From Coleophoma eucalyptorum (lineage: Eukaryota > Ascomycota > Leotiomycetes > Helotiales > Dermateaceae): a DNA stretch of 64,000 nucleotides. The notes under the pieces were generated by a model that saw only the letters and a list, made by a program, of their open reading frames with translations, was not told the origin of the DNA and ran no database searches. Location: NCBI GenBank assembly GCA_026120035.1, contig JALRME010000074.1:1-64000 (forward strand). The letters are read 5' to 3'. The position numbers were made by a program, and so were the translations under genes. This document shows, piece after piece, positions 24,740 to 38,827 of the stretch; within the stretch, counting starts at the first letter, position 1; each line of letters opens with the position of its first letter.

Positions 24740-24935
24740 ATGACTGATAGATCTTGTGTAGATGGGTGCTACAGATGCAAAAAGAGCGTAAGTATCCTGC
24801 CAACCCTCCCCCACGTGACTGTATATTTTGCCATCAAGTATAGGGACTAAAATGTGATGAAATTCAACCCCACTGTGTTCGCTGCCAGAGGCACAGACTA
24901 CCCTGTCCTGGATACCATGACGGTTTAAGATGGTC
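24740..24935 (+). pseudogene. Orphan Zn2Cys6 zinc-cluster fragment
   Basis: The ATG at 24740 opens an exon (24740-24787) that joins, across a GT-AG intron, to an exon at 24844. Together they encode a complete cluster, CYRCKKSGLKC then CVRCQRHRLPC, followed by PGYHDGLRW, a normal continuation in fungal regulators. After about 24934 the sequence becomes a short-chain dehydrogenase in a different frame, so the rest of the regulator is gone. The zinc cluster itself shows no damage. It may be translated as a peptide of about 60-70 residues, or be a dead fragment. Confidence 0.7.
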
Positions 24936-25690
24936 TTCGAGGGGAAAACGCCATCGTCACCGGAGGCTCTCCAGGCATTGGCAAAGGCATTGCCCTTGAG
25001 CTTGCCAGGCGCGGTGCCAATGTCCTAATTACATACAATACCGCCCGCGGCAAGGCGGATGCAGTCATTGAAGAACTTCAAAAGCTTAGCGTCAAGGCTC
25101 TAGCAGTCCAGGCAGCAGGAGATGATCCAGAAGGCCCACAAAAGGTCGTTAAAGCACACGTGGACGAATGGGGTGTGATAGAAATTATCGTTAATAGTGC
25201 CGGCGCCGGTTATAATATTTTGATTGAGAATATAGAAAACTCTATTTGGTCCAATATTCTCGACATAAATCTATGCTTCCCTATTATGCTCATCAAAGAG
25301 GCGGTACCACACTTTGGCGCCCTACGCCAATAGTGATGAATATCACTAGCGTTATGGCTGGGATGGGGGGTCTCTATTCGGGTCCGTACGCTACATCAAA
25401 GCCGGACTCGAGGTTGCTACAAAAGTGATAGCGTAAGAGCTAGGTAATAAATACAATACAACCTTCAATTGTGTGATACCGGGCCCAATAGATACGGATT
25501 TATAGGCGGTAGATACCTTCCCTAAGGTCATTGATAAGTAGTAGGCCTTGGATCACTTAGACACCCGCTGCAAATAGGATAGCAAAGATTAAGGATATTA
25601 TACCGATTTTGGGATTTCTATACGAAGAACAAAGTCGTTAGGTGACGGAAAGTACTATATCTACTAGCGGCGGTATATACCCGTCTTAGG
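24934..25690 (+). pseudogene. Short-chain dehydrogenase/reductase pseudogene, RIP-like decay
   Basis: From about 24936 the sequence reads as an SDR: ENAIVTGGSPGIGKGIA (the cofactor motif, TGxxxGxG), VNSAGAG (the NNAG motif), ILDINLCFPIMLIKEAVPHFG and NITSVMAGMGGLYSGPYATSK (catalytic Ser, Tyr and Lys region). There is a frameshift near 25325. After it, stops replace expected Trp or Gln codons, for example TAG after DTDL, TAG TAG after VIDK, and TAG after EEQSR. These are TGG-to-TAG and CAG-to-TAG transitions, the RIP signature. The homology nevertheless runs to the family's end (SGGIYP), so the gene was once complete except for its start. Confidence 0.8.
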
Positions 25691-26841
25691 AGAAGTTTGT
25701 ATAGGACTAGAGTTTGAAGATTTATAAAGTAGAGCGTAAATATTCCGTTATAACATATAGATAACTTTCTAATGTAATACTCTAAAAGTTAACTTGGTTT
25801 AATGTCCATATGGTTATATTAAAGTAGCGTACGTGAAATAATGTATCTCTCGCTTTGATGTCGTATAACAAACAGTATATATAGTTATAACATAATTAAA
25901 TTATAGGGTCATTCAGGTTGTCGTTTTTCTGTATATCATATTTTATGGATGAGGCGCCCTACTATGTGAGCTAGCATATCTGATAATATCTTAGATATTC
26001 GCTCTTTTTTCAAGTTTTTCCGCGTGATCAATTTCCATTACTGGTTGGATTCCTTGCTCGATGGTACTGTCAATGAATCACCGCCATCCATCAGCCCAGT
26101 CCGAGCTCGTAAAGCTTGTCCTACCCTCAGAAGCTTGTAGCTTACGCTGAAAATTGGTTGCGACCTTCGGTGCATACATGCATCAGGTCGGTCAATTTCT
26201 CGAAGATGTGTCTTCATACGCCTCGATACCGTTAGGTATTGCTTTGTGAATATGGTTATTAGTCGTTGGAGTAGCATGGTACAACTTTAGCACAGTCTCT
26301 TATAGAGCCTAAGTCCCATATTACAAAGGAGAATCTTGATTACTCGATCGTCGATTTTGGTGGTGGAATTAGAGCTCCCCGTAAATGAACAAAGAACCTC
26401 ATCTTGATCATTTTCTGCGAAGTTGTCGCAAATTGCGGCGTCATTACGTTGACTGTATTTTCTGCCTAGGTTGGAGCAATGCCAGACGACTAGGTATACT
26501 CTACAAGTAAAGAAGATGCTGGCTATGTATTGTTCTAGTTGGGGTTGACAGTCGGGATATGCAACTTGACCCGTGGTATGTCGGTCAGAAGCAACGACAC
26601 ATAAATTCAACGAGCCTTTAAGCCAATCGTAAAGTTTGTAGTATCGCAAATACTGAAATTTGAATTGCAGACAAACCCTACTTATAATTTCTTCCGTGAA
26701 TTCAATACAGCTAGCGAATTCTAGTTATGTTTAGTTATAGAGATATCAGGTGTTAAAGTGTAAGTGACGCGTTCGATTAAAAGTAGTACAATTTCTTGTA
26801 ATATACCTTGCGCTATAACTTTTATCTATCGAGTTATATTC
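25691..26841. other. AT-rich spacer without recognisable gene
   Basis: Short ORFs occur (for example 26287-26649 on the minus strand, 120 codons), but none has a recognisable motif or splice-supported extension. The sequence directly after the SDR relic is strongly TA-rich, in keeping with RIP-affected DNA. Confidence 0.4.
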
Positions 26842-28358
26842 TTACCAAGCTTCAGGCGAATGCCTTGTATTCCATTGGCTGCTTTTGCCAATTCTACTAT
26901 CAGCGACCTGGAATTCATTGGTAACCATGATAGCCGGCCCATTATAACCCTCCAAGTTCTGCATCTTTATATTACTCACAATATTCTCCTCACTCTCGCT
27001 GATTGAGTAGCTTCGAGCGACACATGACTTCGTACTAGTCGTAGTCCGACGTTGGCCTCCTCTACCTGATGTAGTGCCGCCACCAATTGTTCGAAAACCA
27101 GATGGATACTTCGATGCCGTTTCGGTAGAGGCGAGCGCACTTCCGAAGATTGGTTTCAGCCATGTCTTGAGCAGGGGGAAGATCATCGGGAGGTTGGTGG
27201 TGACCACTGAGGTAAATGCTTCCCGTGTACCCCATTCACCAGCGAGTTGTGCACCGCGTATGGGATCCTGATGGACTAAAGTCAGAGATATGTTGCTTTT
27301 TCTAGGCGAGATAGACATGGGGGATCCATTGAGCACTAGGACTTACCACTATAACGAAGACAGTCTTCAGAAGCGAGCAGACGAGAACAAATACGCCCGC
27401 ACTAAGCACGAAAGTGGCGGCAAGCTTCTTTGCAAGTCGTAATTTCGTTCCCCACAGCATGGGAAGTGGTACCGTAATGAGGTAGATATCTGTGGCCACA
27501 CTGGAAGCAAATGTGACCCATACGATCGGGCGCGCGACAGCGCCTTGGCAGGCGTCTAGACGCAAAATAGTCAGCAGAGATTGATGCAACATCAAGACAA
27601 GTTGAAAAACCTACTTCCTGGATTTGGATTTATCTGCCAGTACTTCGAGAGCGGCCGGCATGCTCCATAGATTGTTGCCAACGACGCGACAAATGTTAAG
27701 CCGACGAGCCCAAATCCGATCCAGATGCGAATGCGAAAACGAATGCTAAGACCTTCCTGTGAAGTTGATAAGTCAATAACCCATCAAGCTAAGACCAGAG
27801 ATCGTCTTGGAAATCTACCATAAGTCTGATATAGAAGACAAGCACGGCCATCTTGAGCGTGCAGATCAAACACACGTAAGCGGTCCAGCCCGCAACCTGA
27901 ATCTTGGAGCCAAAAACTCTACATAAGAAGCGGTTCATCAGCGTGCTCTGCGAACTCTTCATTTGAATTAAAAACGTACCTTAGCTGGTATTCAGTGGAA
28001 TTGGTGGACAATGTGGCTCGCTCGGTGTCCGTCATAGAATTGTTTGCAAGACTCTGACCATGATTTACAGCGAAATATGCCAGAGTTGACTGTGTGGTGT
28101 AGAGCAGCTGCGGAACCAGGCCTGCTTTAGCAATGGAGACCGATATAAAGGTATTGGGACACGCACAATGGCTAGCCATACGATGAAGTCGTCGGCTCGA
28201 AGGTCTCTGATGCCAACGGCCTTCACCCGAGCCCACGTTCTGAGCATTGTCACGAAGATGCCAAACGCATAGAGCGTCCACAATTCCGTATTGAAAGTGC
28301 GAATAGCTGCTGCCATTGCTGCTGCCGCCGCCGCAGCCTGGGCCGTGGAATCAGACAT
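26842..28358 (-). CDS. Rhodopsin-domain (PTH11/SAT4-like) integral membrane protein, 404 aa
   Basis: Exons on the minus strand: 28358-28163, 28121-27980, 27918-27819, 27756-27615, 27555-27347 and 27267-26842. Phases agree at every join. The protein shows the fungal rhodopsin-fold layout of seven membrane helices. Family marks include GIRDLRADDFIVWLA after TM1, the short Cys-rich loop motif NPGNACQ before a helix, RPIVWVTFASSVATDIYLITVPLPMLW, and GAQLAGEWGTREAFTSVVTTNLPMIFPL. A polar Ser/Thr/Gly-rich cytoplasmic tail follows. Related proteins are surface sensors or hypothetical membrane proteins in plant-associated and saprophytic fungi. It has no clear link to its neighbours. A tract of eight alanines (AAAAAAA-M-AAA) lies near the N-terminus. 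Confidence 0.85.
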
Positions 28359-30273
28359 TGCGATCACTGGCAGATCAAACAGGCGGCTAAGTTGAAGCTT
28401 ATAAGGACTTAGGTCCAGACAGGTATATCGAGTGCCGATCTAAACCGCAGTGCGAGAGGTAGTGGATTCTTCTCGGTCTTTGTACAAGTGCCTAGCGCAT
28501 CCTGTACGTGACGAAGGAGTGTATATACCGCGAGGATATGAAAAGATAGCGCCGAGACGTTACATAGTTGTGAAGGTCAGTGCTTCGTTTGCTTCATACC
28601 CTAGAAGTTGTGATATGGGTGATTGCTCTCGCACGGTTGCCGACATACAAGTCCAGTAGTATCAAAAGTGGCATGGAACAGGCAAAGCAGAATCTTTAAC
28701 GTAGGGGATATCGCGATATCGCTAGGATCTTCCGTTTCCTTCGACCTACAGACCTAAGATCCCTTTCACCCTTCAACAGTTGTTCCTTGGCAGGCTTGTA
28801 GGTTCAGTGAAGACGAGATTTGACGAGTTATTCAGGCTGCTTTCGCAGCTCGCCAGAGCCCTTGATTGATTCTGGAGGGATGGTTGATTAAGAACTTATC
28901 CCCTGCGCTAATCCTGACGTGCAAGGGAAGGGTTTGGGATCTAAAATTGCCAATGGAAATTTGACTGCGTCTTGATCACCTGTGCAACCTTGATTTGATT
29001 AAGTGATTGATACTTGATCTAAACACGAGTCTAGCGATATTGTGTAAGCATTGCGTTGAAATGATGATGTCCCTTGATTTCAAGTTTCTATAACACTCTT
29101 AACGTTACTATATCGTCGGAAGCGCTAACCACTTATATCCTCAGGCCCATTTGAAATTGCCGGATGTCTAACTGCCGAAAGAGATGCTATCAACCACCTG
29201 CAAATTTCAAAAAAATTATGGTCGGCAGTTATTGACAATAAAACAGTATTATTGTGAGGGCTGCGATGACTCTTGAGGATATCATCTGGACCTGCCAGGA
29301 CAGTGTTCAGGGTACCGGCTAGGGTAACGGTGCAAAACGGCAAAATCAGCGCGCAACAGCCGCCACGTTCCAAGAGCCGCACTTCTCCCACAGCCACCGG
29401 CATGCCATGTGGGGTACATGCACAATAGGGCAAATAAACCCCTACCCTGTGGCTCGCTTCTGACACTCTCAACGTTGGATTCGTCGAAAACCCCTAGAAG
29501 CGGAAGACCAGGTAGGGGTTTTTTAATTCTTAGCACTGTAGTGTACGTAGTTCCATTCAAAGGATTCACCACGTCGGAAGCTTGCTGGTATATGTTCTTC
29601 TCAGCCCATGGCCCCACCGGCCTTCAGTTCCGACCCCTCCATACGACCTACTTTTTCTACATATGCACATTATGCGCTCTGATGATTTTGCCAGACCTTG
29701 TGCATACCCCTGGAAATTACGTAAATCTTGTTGACTGTGCTATACCATGTGTACTACCAGTCTTCGAGTTGACGAGCTCCGGCAGTGGCTAGTATTTACA
29801 GCTATGCCTCGGTCGCCTTGGAACAAATGGTAGGACCACTACCGTTTCACAAAACCCGTTGAACAAGATACACCTTGGAAATCATCTCTGTTCTGGCTTA
29901 TCAGATAAGAATGGCTATCATTATAAAGGAGCTGGCCCCACCAAATAGCAGTGCGCACAACCTGACTAACATCACACAACCGGTCCCCGTGCATGGCCCA
30001 TCCCTGCTCCTCCAAACGTGGGTATGGTTCCAACATGAACGGACATTGGAAATGAGTCCATCGGCTCTTGGTAGGCGAGCTGGCTTACCATATGGCACGA
30101 TGCTTTAGTTTAACGGGCCCAAATGCATGTAATGAGCTTGTAGAGAATGGGAGAACCCTCGCAGGAAGATGGAGATATAACTCACTCTGCTCCCACCATC
30201 GGGTCGCGTCTCAGTACCCGACGCACATCTTCTCACCCAGCCTCGGTTGCTGATCTTTTCCTTCGTTGCACCG
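28359..30273. other. Long intergenic region
   Basis: About 1.9 kb without a convincing gene. It holds a perfect 14-bp palindrome GATATCGCGATATC at 28707-28720 and an inverted repeat at 29436-29521. Overlapping short ORFs at 29125-29617 look like chance. Confidence 0.4.
29436..29521. repeat. Inverted repeat, hairpin potential
   Basis: The left arm AAACCCCTACCCTG (29436-29449) pairs with the right arm CAGGTAGGGGTTT (29509-29521) with one bulged C; the loop is about 59 nt. Right of it runs a T-rich tract. The function is unknown. It could be a small element remnant. Confidence 0.45.
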
Positions 30274-31978
30274 ATGCATTCCTTCCAGCTGAAGCTTGTC
30301 GCCCTCGTGGCATGGGCAACTGCAGTTTCCGGCCGGGATTTCTCTGCCTCCCGTGTTCAAAACCTTGATGAGTGCCTGGGAGCTGCGAACTATGAGCAGC
30401 TGGCTGAGCAGCTCTCGTCGACTGCCCAGATTTACCTGCCAGGCACCGTGGCGTTTGATTCTGCTGTGCTTCGATGGTCTAACTCGAGCACCCCTGTGGC
30501 AAATGTCGTAGTTGTTCCCAGCACCGAAGATGATATTGTTGCAACCGTAAGACTCCTATACTCTTCACGCTCTTAGTCTTCGGTGACAACTTGCTTATAT
30601 TTCAATATCAGGTCAACTTCGCCAACCAGAACTCGTTGCCTTTTCTCACCACCAATGGCGTGCATGGCTCCATCACCACCCTGGGGAAGATGACCCATGG
30701 TATCGAAATCCATATGAGCCAACTGAGCAACATCACCGTAGCCAACGATGGGCAATCCGTCACCGTTGGTGGTGGAGTTATGTCCAAGAACCTCACGGAT
30801 GCGCTTTGGGCGGTCGGAAAACAGACAGGTGAGCTCGCGCCATGGTCGTTATAGACGGTCCTCAACGACTAATCTCGAGAGATAGTGACGGGAACCTGTG
30901 AATGTGTGAGCTATCTCGGTCCCGCCCTTGGAGGTGGTCATGGATGGCTTCAAGGTCGCCACGGACTTGTCTCGGACCAATTTATTTCGATGAATATGGT
31001 CTTGGCCAACGGCAGCTTGATCACCGTCGATGAGAACTCAGAACTCTTCTGGGCTATGAGAGGTGCGGGCCACAATTTTGGCATCATCACCTCCATGACG
31101 TCAAAGATCTATGACCTGGAGAATCCTAATTATGCCATGGAGACGATCATGTTCAGTGGCGACCAGGTTGCAGCTGTTTATGAAGTGGCCAACGAGCAAT
31201 GGTTGACCAACGGCGCATCTATGCCCGTAGATCTCATTAACTGGTCGTATTGGTACTTCGATCCTACCACTGATGCGGAGAAGGTACGTTCAGTGTCTAT
31301 GAGCGCACATGACTGGCTATATTCTGACCCTTTTCACAGCCCGTCATTGCAATGTATCTTATTCAAGAAGGAGTAGACGCCGTCAATGAGAATTACACGA
31401 AACCGTTCCTCGACCTGAATCCCATCTCTTCCACAGCTTCGTCGGGAACCTATCGCGACTTGGCTACATGGACCGGCATCTCTTTAGACGATACACCATG
31501 CCAAAAATCTGGAAATGCCAACCCACGTTTCCCCATCTATCTCAAATCATATAACAGCACAGCTCAAGCACTTGCGTATGATCTTTTCAGACAAGCCACA
31601 ACCAATGCATCCACCCCCTTTAGCAATGCGCTCTTCATGTTTGAGGGTTACTCCCAGCAGGGCGTGAAGGCTTTCAACGACGATGCTACAGCGTTTGCCT
31701 ATCGTGCAGACAATCTTCTCGTTGCCCCTCTCCTCACTTATACACCCAACGGCACGGAGCTCGACGCGGTCGCCTACAGCCTTGGTAATCAAATCCGCCA
31801 GATTCTCTATGAAGGCAGTGGAGAAACAACTCTGAACACTTATGTCAACTATGCCTTTGGTGATGAGACCCCGCTGGCATGGTATGGAAGCGATGCATGG
31901 CGCCAGGACCGCTTACAAGCTTTGAAGGAGGATTACGACCCACAGGGCCAGTTTAGCTTCTATGCACCCATTGCATAA
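30274..31978 (+). CDS. Secreted FAD-linked oxidase, BBE type, 508 aa
   Basis: Exons 30274-30546, 30612-30828, 30886-31283 and 31340-31978. The N-terminus is a signal peptide (LKLVALVAWATAVSG). The FAD-binding PCMH domain follows, with VVVVPSTEDDI, NGVHGSITTLGKM (the His expected to bind FAD covalently) and GTCECVS (a Cys expected to form the second FAD bond), then YLGPALGGGHGWLQGRHG. The C-terminal berberine-bridge segment ends YDPQGQFSFYAPI, which is complete. It is likely an extracellular oxidase of carbohydrates, alcohols or a secondary metabolite, giving H2O2. Several fungal biosynthetic clusters contain such enzymes. Here it heads a run of flavoenzymes, but it lacks the TCGGCCGA box seen further on, so membership in a pathway is uncertain. 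Confidence 0.9.
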
Positions 31979-33316
31979 TTAAATAGCTGCTTAGTCTCAA
32001 GTATTATTTCTTAGTAATTAATATTAATACTAACGTTAGTTCCCTGGTTTATACAGTAAACGAGAAATTATTGTCAAGAAAGTCGAGGCTAAGCTATACT
32101 TACAAATTCTTGTTTACTATTACAATTAATAAAACACTTTGAAGCTAAAGTACACTACTTTTTAAATAACTACTAAGTTAAAAAAAAATAAGACTTAATG
32201 AAAGAAAACTTATCTATAAATAAGTTATGGAAAGAAAGAAATCATTTCATATCTAAAGTAAAACTAAAATGATTAATAAGATTTAATGTACAAGTAAAAA
32301 ATTTAGTTTATATTTATAGTGAAAAAGGTAACTTAATAAGTTACTAAGTAAATTTTTACTAGAAAAAATTTAAATTTAATATAGTATATAGTTACAAACC
32401 TTGAGAGGTTATATAATATACTTATTACTAACATACTCGTATAGCGAAATACATAGTAAACTATCTATAAGCCAAGAGAACTATGCACAAGAGTTGATAT
32501 AGTTAGTGTACTACTATGTAACATCATTTAGCCACCCTAAGTTTATAATGATTTACTTACTTAACAAGGAAAATTCCAACATAAGTAATGAGGATTCAAC
32601 CTTAATTCTCTATCACGATTCGTAGTATATGACATCTTGGGCAGAAAGAGACATGAACTAATCACAGTATATGAAACTTATAAGAGAACTTCACTCTCAC
32701 GAACAAGACCTTGGCCTTGGCTAAGTGGCTGAATTTTGGGAATATAACGTTGCAGGTTGATTTGGGAAATGCTTACGCATATAAGTCGACTTACGAATTT
32801 AACAAGGTGCTCTCACCCGCAAAAAGGGTCTTGATTCCTAAAGTCGAGTTACGTGATACATGAAAACTTAGGCTTCTACAGGTATTATGTTGCATCGAAC
32901 ATGTAGTCATAACTTAAATGCCAAGGAGAAATTTGAATGATCACAGTGTCCTGTTTTACTAGTCATGATCTTCGAAGACAATATCTCCGCTCGGGACAGA
33001 CTTGATTATTTATTTAGCTGTTCTCATATTTAAACTGACTCTCTAATGGTAAGGAAATATCGATTGTTCCCCTCCCTGCTTACTATATATAGAGCTGCGC
33101 TGACGTGAGCGTGCACCACTTGAAGGGTCTGTACTTTGGTACCGCCATCCACTTATACTGTGCGTCTCGTGAACTGCTCCACAGATCATACGTTTACCAA
33201 TAAATAAAGCATGTTGTCTCGATTAGACTGGTGGGTAATTAACCAATCAATGAACGGAGGATTTATTATCCATCCCTCCTTAATATACTAGGGATTATCC
33301 TGCCTTTTCGGATTTT
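31979..33316. other. AT-rich spacer with TATA box of the GMC gene
   Basis: About 1.3 kb, very AT-rich between 31980 and 32600, with no gene seen. TATATATAGAG at 33084-33094 is the plausible core promoter of the downstream GMC oxidoreductase. Confidence 0.45.
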
Positions 33317-33373
33317 ATGACATTACTTTTCTTTCATCTCTTGAAAGCAATCTCTTCTCTTGGCTTTCGTAAG

Positions 33374-35017
33374 ATGGAACACTGTACAGACTACGACTAT
33401 ATTATCGTCGGTGGCGGTCTCACAGGCTGTGCGCTTGCAAGCCGTCTTGCAGAGCGTTTTGGTCAATCCACTACTATCCTTCTCCTCGAAGCTGGTCCCC
33501 ATCCCAGCTCGAACCCAAATACAGTGACTCCACTGGCAGGTTTCGCACTAAAAGATTCTGAGCTCGACTGGTCATATAAAACCAGACCCAACCCAGCGAC
33601 GGCCAGCCGAGTTTTCAGCCTTGCCGCCGGCAAGACACTTGGTGGAGGCAGTGTGCTAAATTATGGTGGCTGGATGCGTGGTGATGCAACCGATTACGAT
33701 GCTTGGGCTCAAATTGTCGGCGATGAACGCTGGAGCTACAGCGGCCTTCTACCCTATATGAAGCGAAGTGAGCAGTTCAGTGCAAAAGAAGCAGATCCTC
33801 AGCAACACGGCCTATCTGGGCCTATAAAAATCACGAGTGTCAGCGCCAGCGATCCGAAACGCCATTATCCGCTACGTGAACCCCTTCGGAAGGCTTGGGC
33901 AGAGCTTGGAGTAAAGCATGTTCCGTCCGGTGTAGGGAAACTTGCTGGTCTATCTGAATTCCTTGAGAATTGGAATTTCGGCATCCGTCAACCCTCTCAT
34001 ACGGCATACGGCTTGGCTGGGGTTGAAGTACGAACTGATACTCCTGTACATCGTATAGTATTTGAGTCGCTGCCAAATCAAACTCCTCGTGCAACCAGTG
34101 TCGTGCTTTTCGATGGCCGCCAGATTAAAGCTCGCAAAGAGATTGTGTTAGCCACCGGTACCTTAAAAACGCCGCAGCTCTTGCAGCTTTCAGGAGTCGG
34201 TCCAGCTGCCCTACTCAACCAGCATTCCATCCCACTAATCTACGACTCCCCAAATGTTGGTGCAAACCTCTTCGACCATTTTGCATTGTACCAAGTCTTC
34301 AAACTGCGTAACCCCGAGCGAGGACTGTCCCTTGGACACCCGAAGCTCTCTGACCCGGCTTTTGTGAAAGGCCTTCCAGTAGACTGGACAGTCAACCAGT
34401 CGTTGCCTGCCAATGTGCTTCAGCAAGCTCTAGCTGAAGATGAGGACAGTCTTGACTCACATGGTCTAGGTAAGACTGGCAGAGTACACTCTGAGGTAAT
34501 GATAGCTTACCACCCGTTGGCACCTGGGATACCTTTCGATGGTGGTTATATTGGTACGTCTGTGATGCTCACTCTTCCAACATCTCGTGGGACTGTGGGT
34601 CTGGCATCCGCCTCTCCAACCGATGCCCCTCTGATCGAGGGCAACTACTTTACTACTTCGATGGATCGGGCAGCATTGGTGTACGGGGTACAGCGGCTAC
34701 TACAGTGTCTTACAGGCACTTTAGCTGGTCAAGATGTGGTTGAAACCGAAGTAGCGCCTGCACCAGGAATGAAAGCATTGACTATGGATAGTAGCAAGGA
34801 GGAGATTGAAGACAGGATCCGTACAATTGGAGATCTACATTTTCACCCCGCAGGGACATGTGCCATTGGCTCAGTTGTCGACACGGAGCTCCGGGTCAAA
34901 GGCGTTCAAGGACTCCGAGTTGTGGACGCAAGTATATTTCCCGCTCCGATTGGGGGCCATCCACAAGCCACACTATATGGGATTGCAGAGCAGGCAGCAG
35001 CAATGATTGTTGGATAA
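33374..35017 (+). CDS. GMC-family FAD oxidoreductase, 547 aa
   Basis: A single uninterrupted exon. I chose the ATG at 33374 because the dinucleotide-binding motif starts eight residues on (YDYIIVGGGLTGCALASRL). An in-frame ATG at 33317 would add 19 residues. Family signatures are LLLEAGP, GGGSVLNYGGWMRG (signature 1), ATGTLKTPQLLQLSGVG (signature 2), and a C-terminal catalytic pair, His near 491 (HFHPAGTCAIG) and His near 529 (IGGHPQATLYG). It oxidises an alcohol with FAD, passing electrons to O2 or a quinone. No signal peptide is seen with either start, so it is likely intracellular. It lies between the BBE oxidase and the halogenase, on the same strand as both. The family is broad, so the substrate cannot be told. 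Confidence 0.92.
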   Translation: MEHCTDYDYIIVGGGLTGCALASRLAERFGQSTTILLLEAGPHPSSNPNTVTPLAGFALKDSELDWSYKTRPNPATASRVFSLAAGKTLGGGSVLNYGGWMRGDATDYDAWAQIVGDERWSYSGLLPYMKRSEQFSAKEADPQQHGLSGPIKITSVSASDPKRHYPLREPLRKAWAELGVKHVPSGVGKLAGLSEFLENWNFGIRQPSHTAYGLAGVEVRTDTPVHRIVFESLPNQTPRATSVVLFDGRQIKARKEIVLATGTLKTPQLLQLSGVGPAALLNQHSIPLIYDSPNVGANLFDHFALYQVFKLRNPERGLSLGHPKLSDPAFVKGLPVDWTVNQSLPANVLQQALAEDEDSLDSHGLGKTGRVHSEVMIAYHPLAPGIPFDGGYIGTSVMLTLPTSRGTVGLASASPTDAPLIEGNYFTTSMDRAALVYGVQRLLQCLTGTLAGQDVVETEVAPAPGMKALTMDSSKEEIEDRIRTIGDLHFHPAGTCAIGSVVDTELRVKGVQGLRVVDASIFPAPIGGHPQATLYGIAEQAAAMIVG

Positions 35018-37891
<2,874 letters not shown>

Positions 37892-38234
37892 ATATGAACT
37901 CTTAAAGAGTACACAAATGGGTCGATGGCTGTTATTACCGATCAATGAAGTACAGAATGGAAAATATTTCCTGCGACTTACACAGTTTTCCCACGTGACC
38001 GTATTATAACGGGAAATTAGTTGATATAGCTATATAGCTGGAATCTACAGGCTGCCCAGCTACCAAGGTGATAGTTCAGGCTAGTTGTAGGTGTTTATGA
38101 CTCTTGGACGCATCATAGCCGTAGCGCAGGCCCTTAGGCTTGTGCCTTAGATTCAAGGCTCATATTGCAGCATACTTCAGGGCTTACTTAGCCTATAACT
38201 ACACTTCAAGATATAATCTCTCACATTAGCTTTT
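37892..38234. other. Intergenic, nothing recognised
   Basis: About 340 bp after the halogenase stop, without motifs that I recognise. Confidence 0.4.
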
Positions 38235-38572
38235 GCTCATTTACGTCGTACGAAATCTTTCAGAACAATACACCAGCGGATCAGAATATTCACGCCCCAT
38301 TCTTCTAGCCATCTTGTCACGTTCGCTGCACAGCTGATGGAGGTTCCGACCTCGCTTGCGAATTCTGCTCGCTTTGTAGATGATGACTCGAAGCCCGGTT
38401 TTCCGTATGGAATTGCGGCTGCGAGACCGCCTACGGGAGCTAGTTGGGAGAGGATAGTGAGGGCTGGGAAGTGGGATGTACCAATACCGCCACCAACGAT
38501 GGCGACATCTAGCTCTCGCCAGTTTCTCTCGTTGAACCCCGTGGTGATATAATGGAAGGAAAGGCATGCTTC
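38235..38572 (-). pseudogene. Decayed FAD-dependent monooxygenase, N-terminal relic
   Basis: On the minus strand the sequence reads LDVAIVGGGIG, then, past an intron-like gap with GT and TAG ends, GGLAAAI, RKTGLRVIIY, and AEFASEVGTSISCAANVTRWLEEWGVNI. This is the N-terminal FAD region of a salicylate-hydroxylase/kynurenine-monooxygenase-type aromatic hydroxylase. The pieces lie in different frames (at least two shifts), there is no ATG, and the remaining 300 or so residues are missing. It lies 0.35 kb from the halogenase and 0.26 kb from IDO, so the pathway may once have had a ring hydroxylase here. Confidence 0.7.
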
Positions 38573-38827
38573 ACGTTGTGACTGATGAGGGTGGAGAATT
38601 GAGATTACAAGATGGGCCGAGTCTGCATGATGGCAGCATCAATTTTCATCCAAGTTGGTATCAAAGTCCATCAAATAGTTGCTTGCCCATATCTATTTGC
38701 TATACAATTTTTGATTCCGTTCCAGTATACAACTAGTACATATATTTTACCCTTTACTCCTTGATTGCCCCTTAAGATATAAATATCTCTATATAAAAAC
38801 TACACTCCCGACCCATAACTCTCAAAA

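Noticed and set aside
26038..26649. Minus-strand ORFs of 79 and 120 codons
   Set aside because: No motif, no splice-supported extension, AT-rich surroundings.
29125..29617. Two overlapping minus-strand ORFs of about 110 codons
   Set aside because: Different frames of the same stretch, with no recognisable domain or codon pattern.
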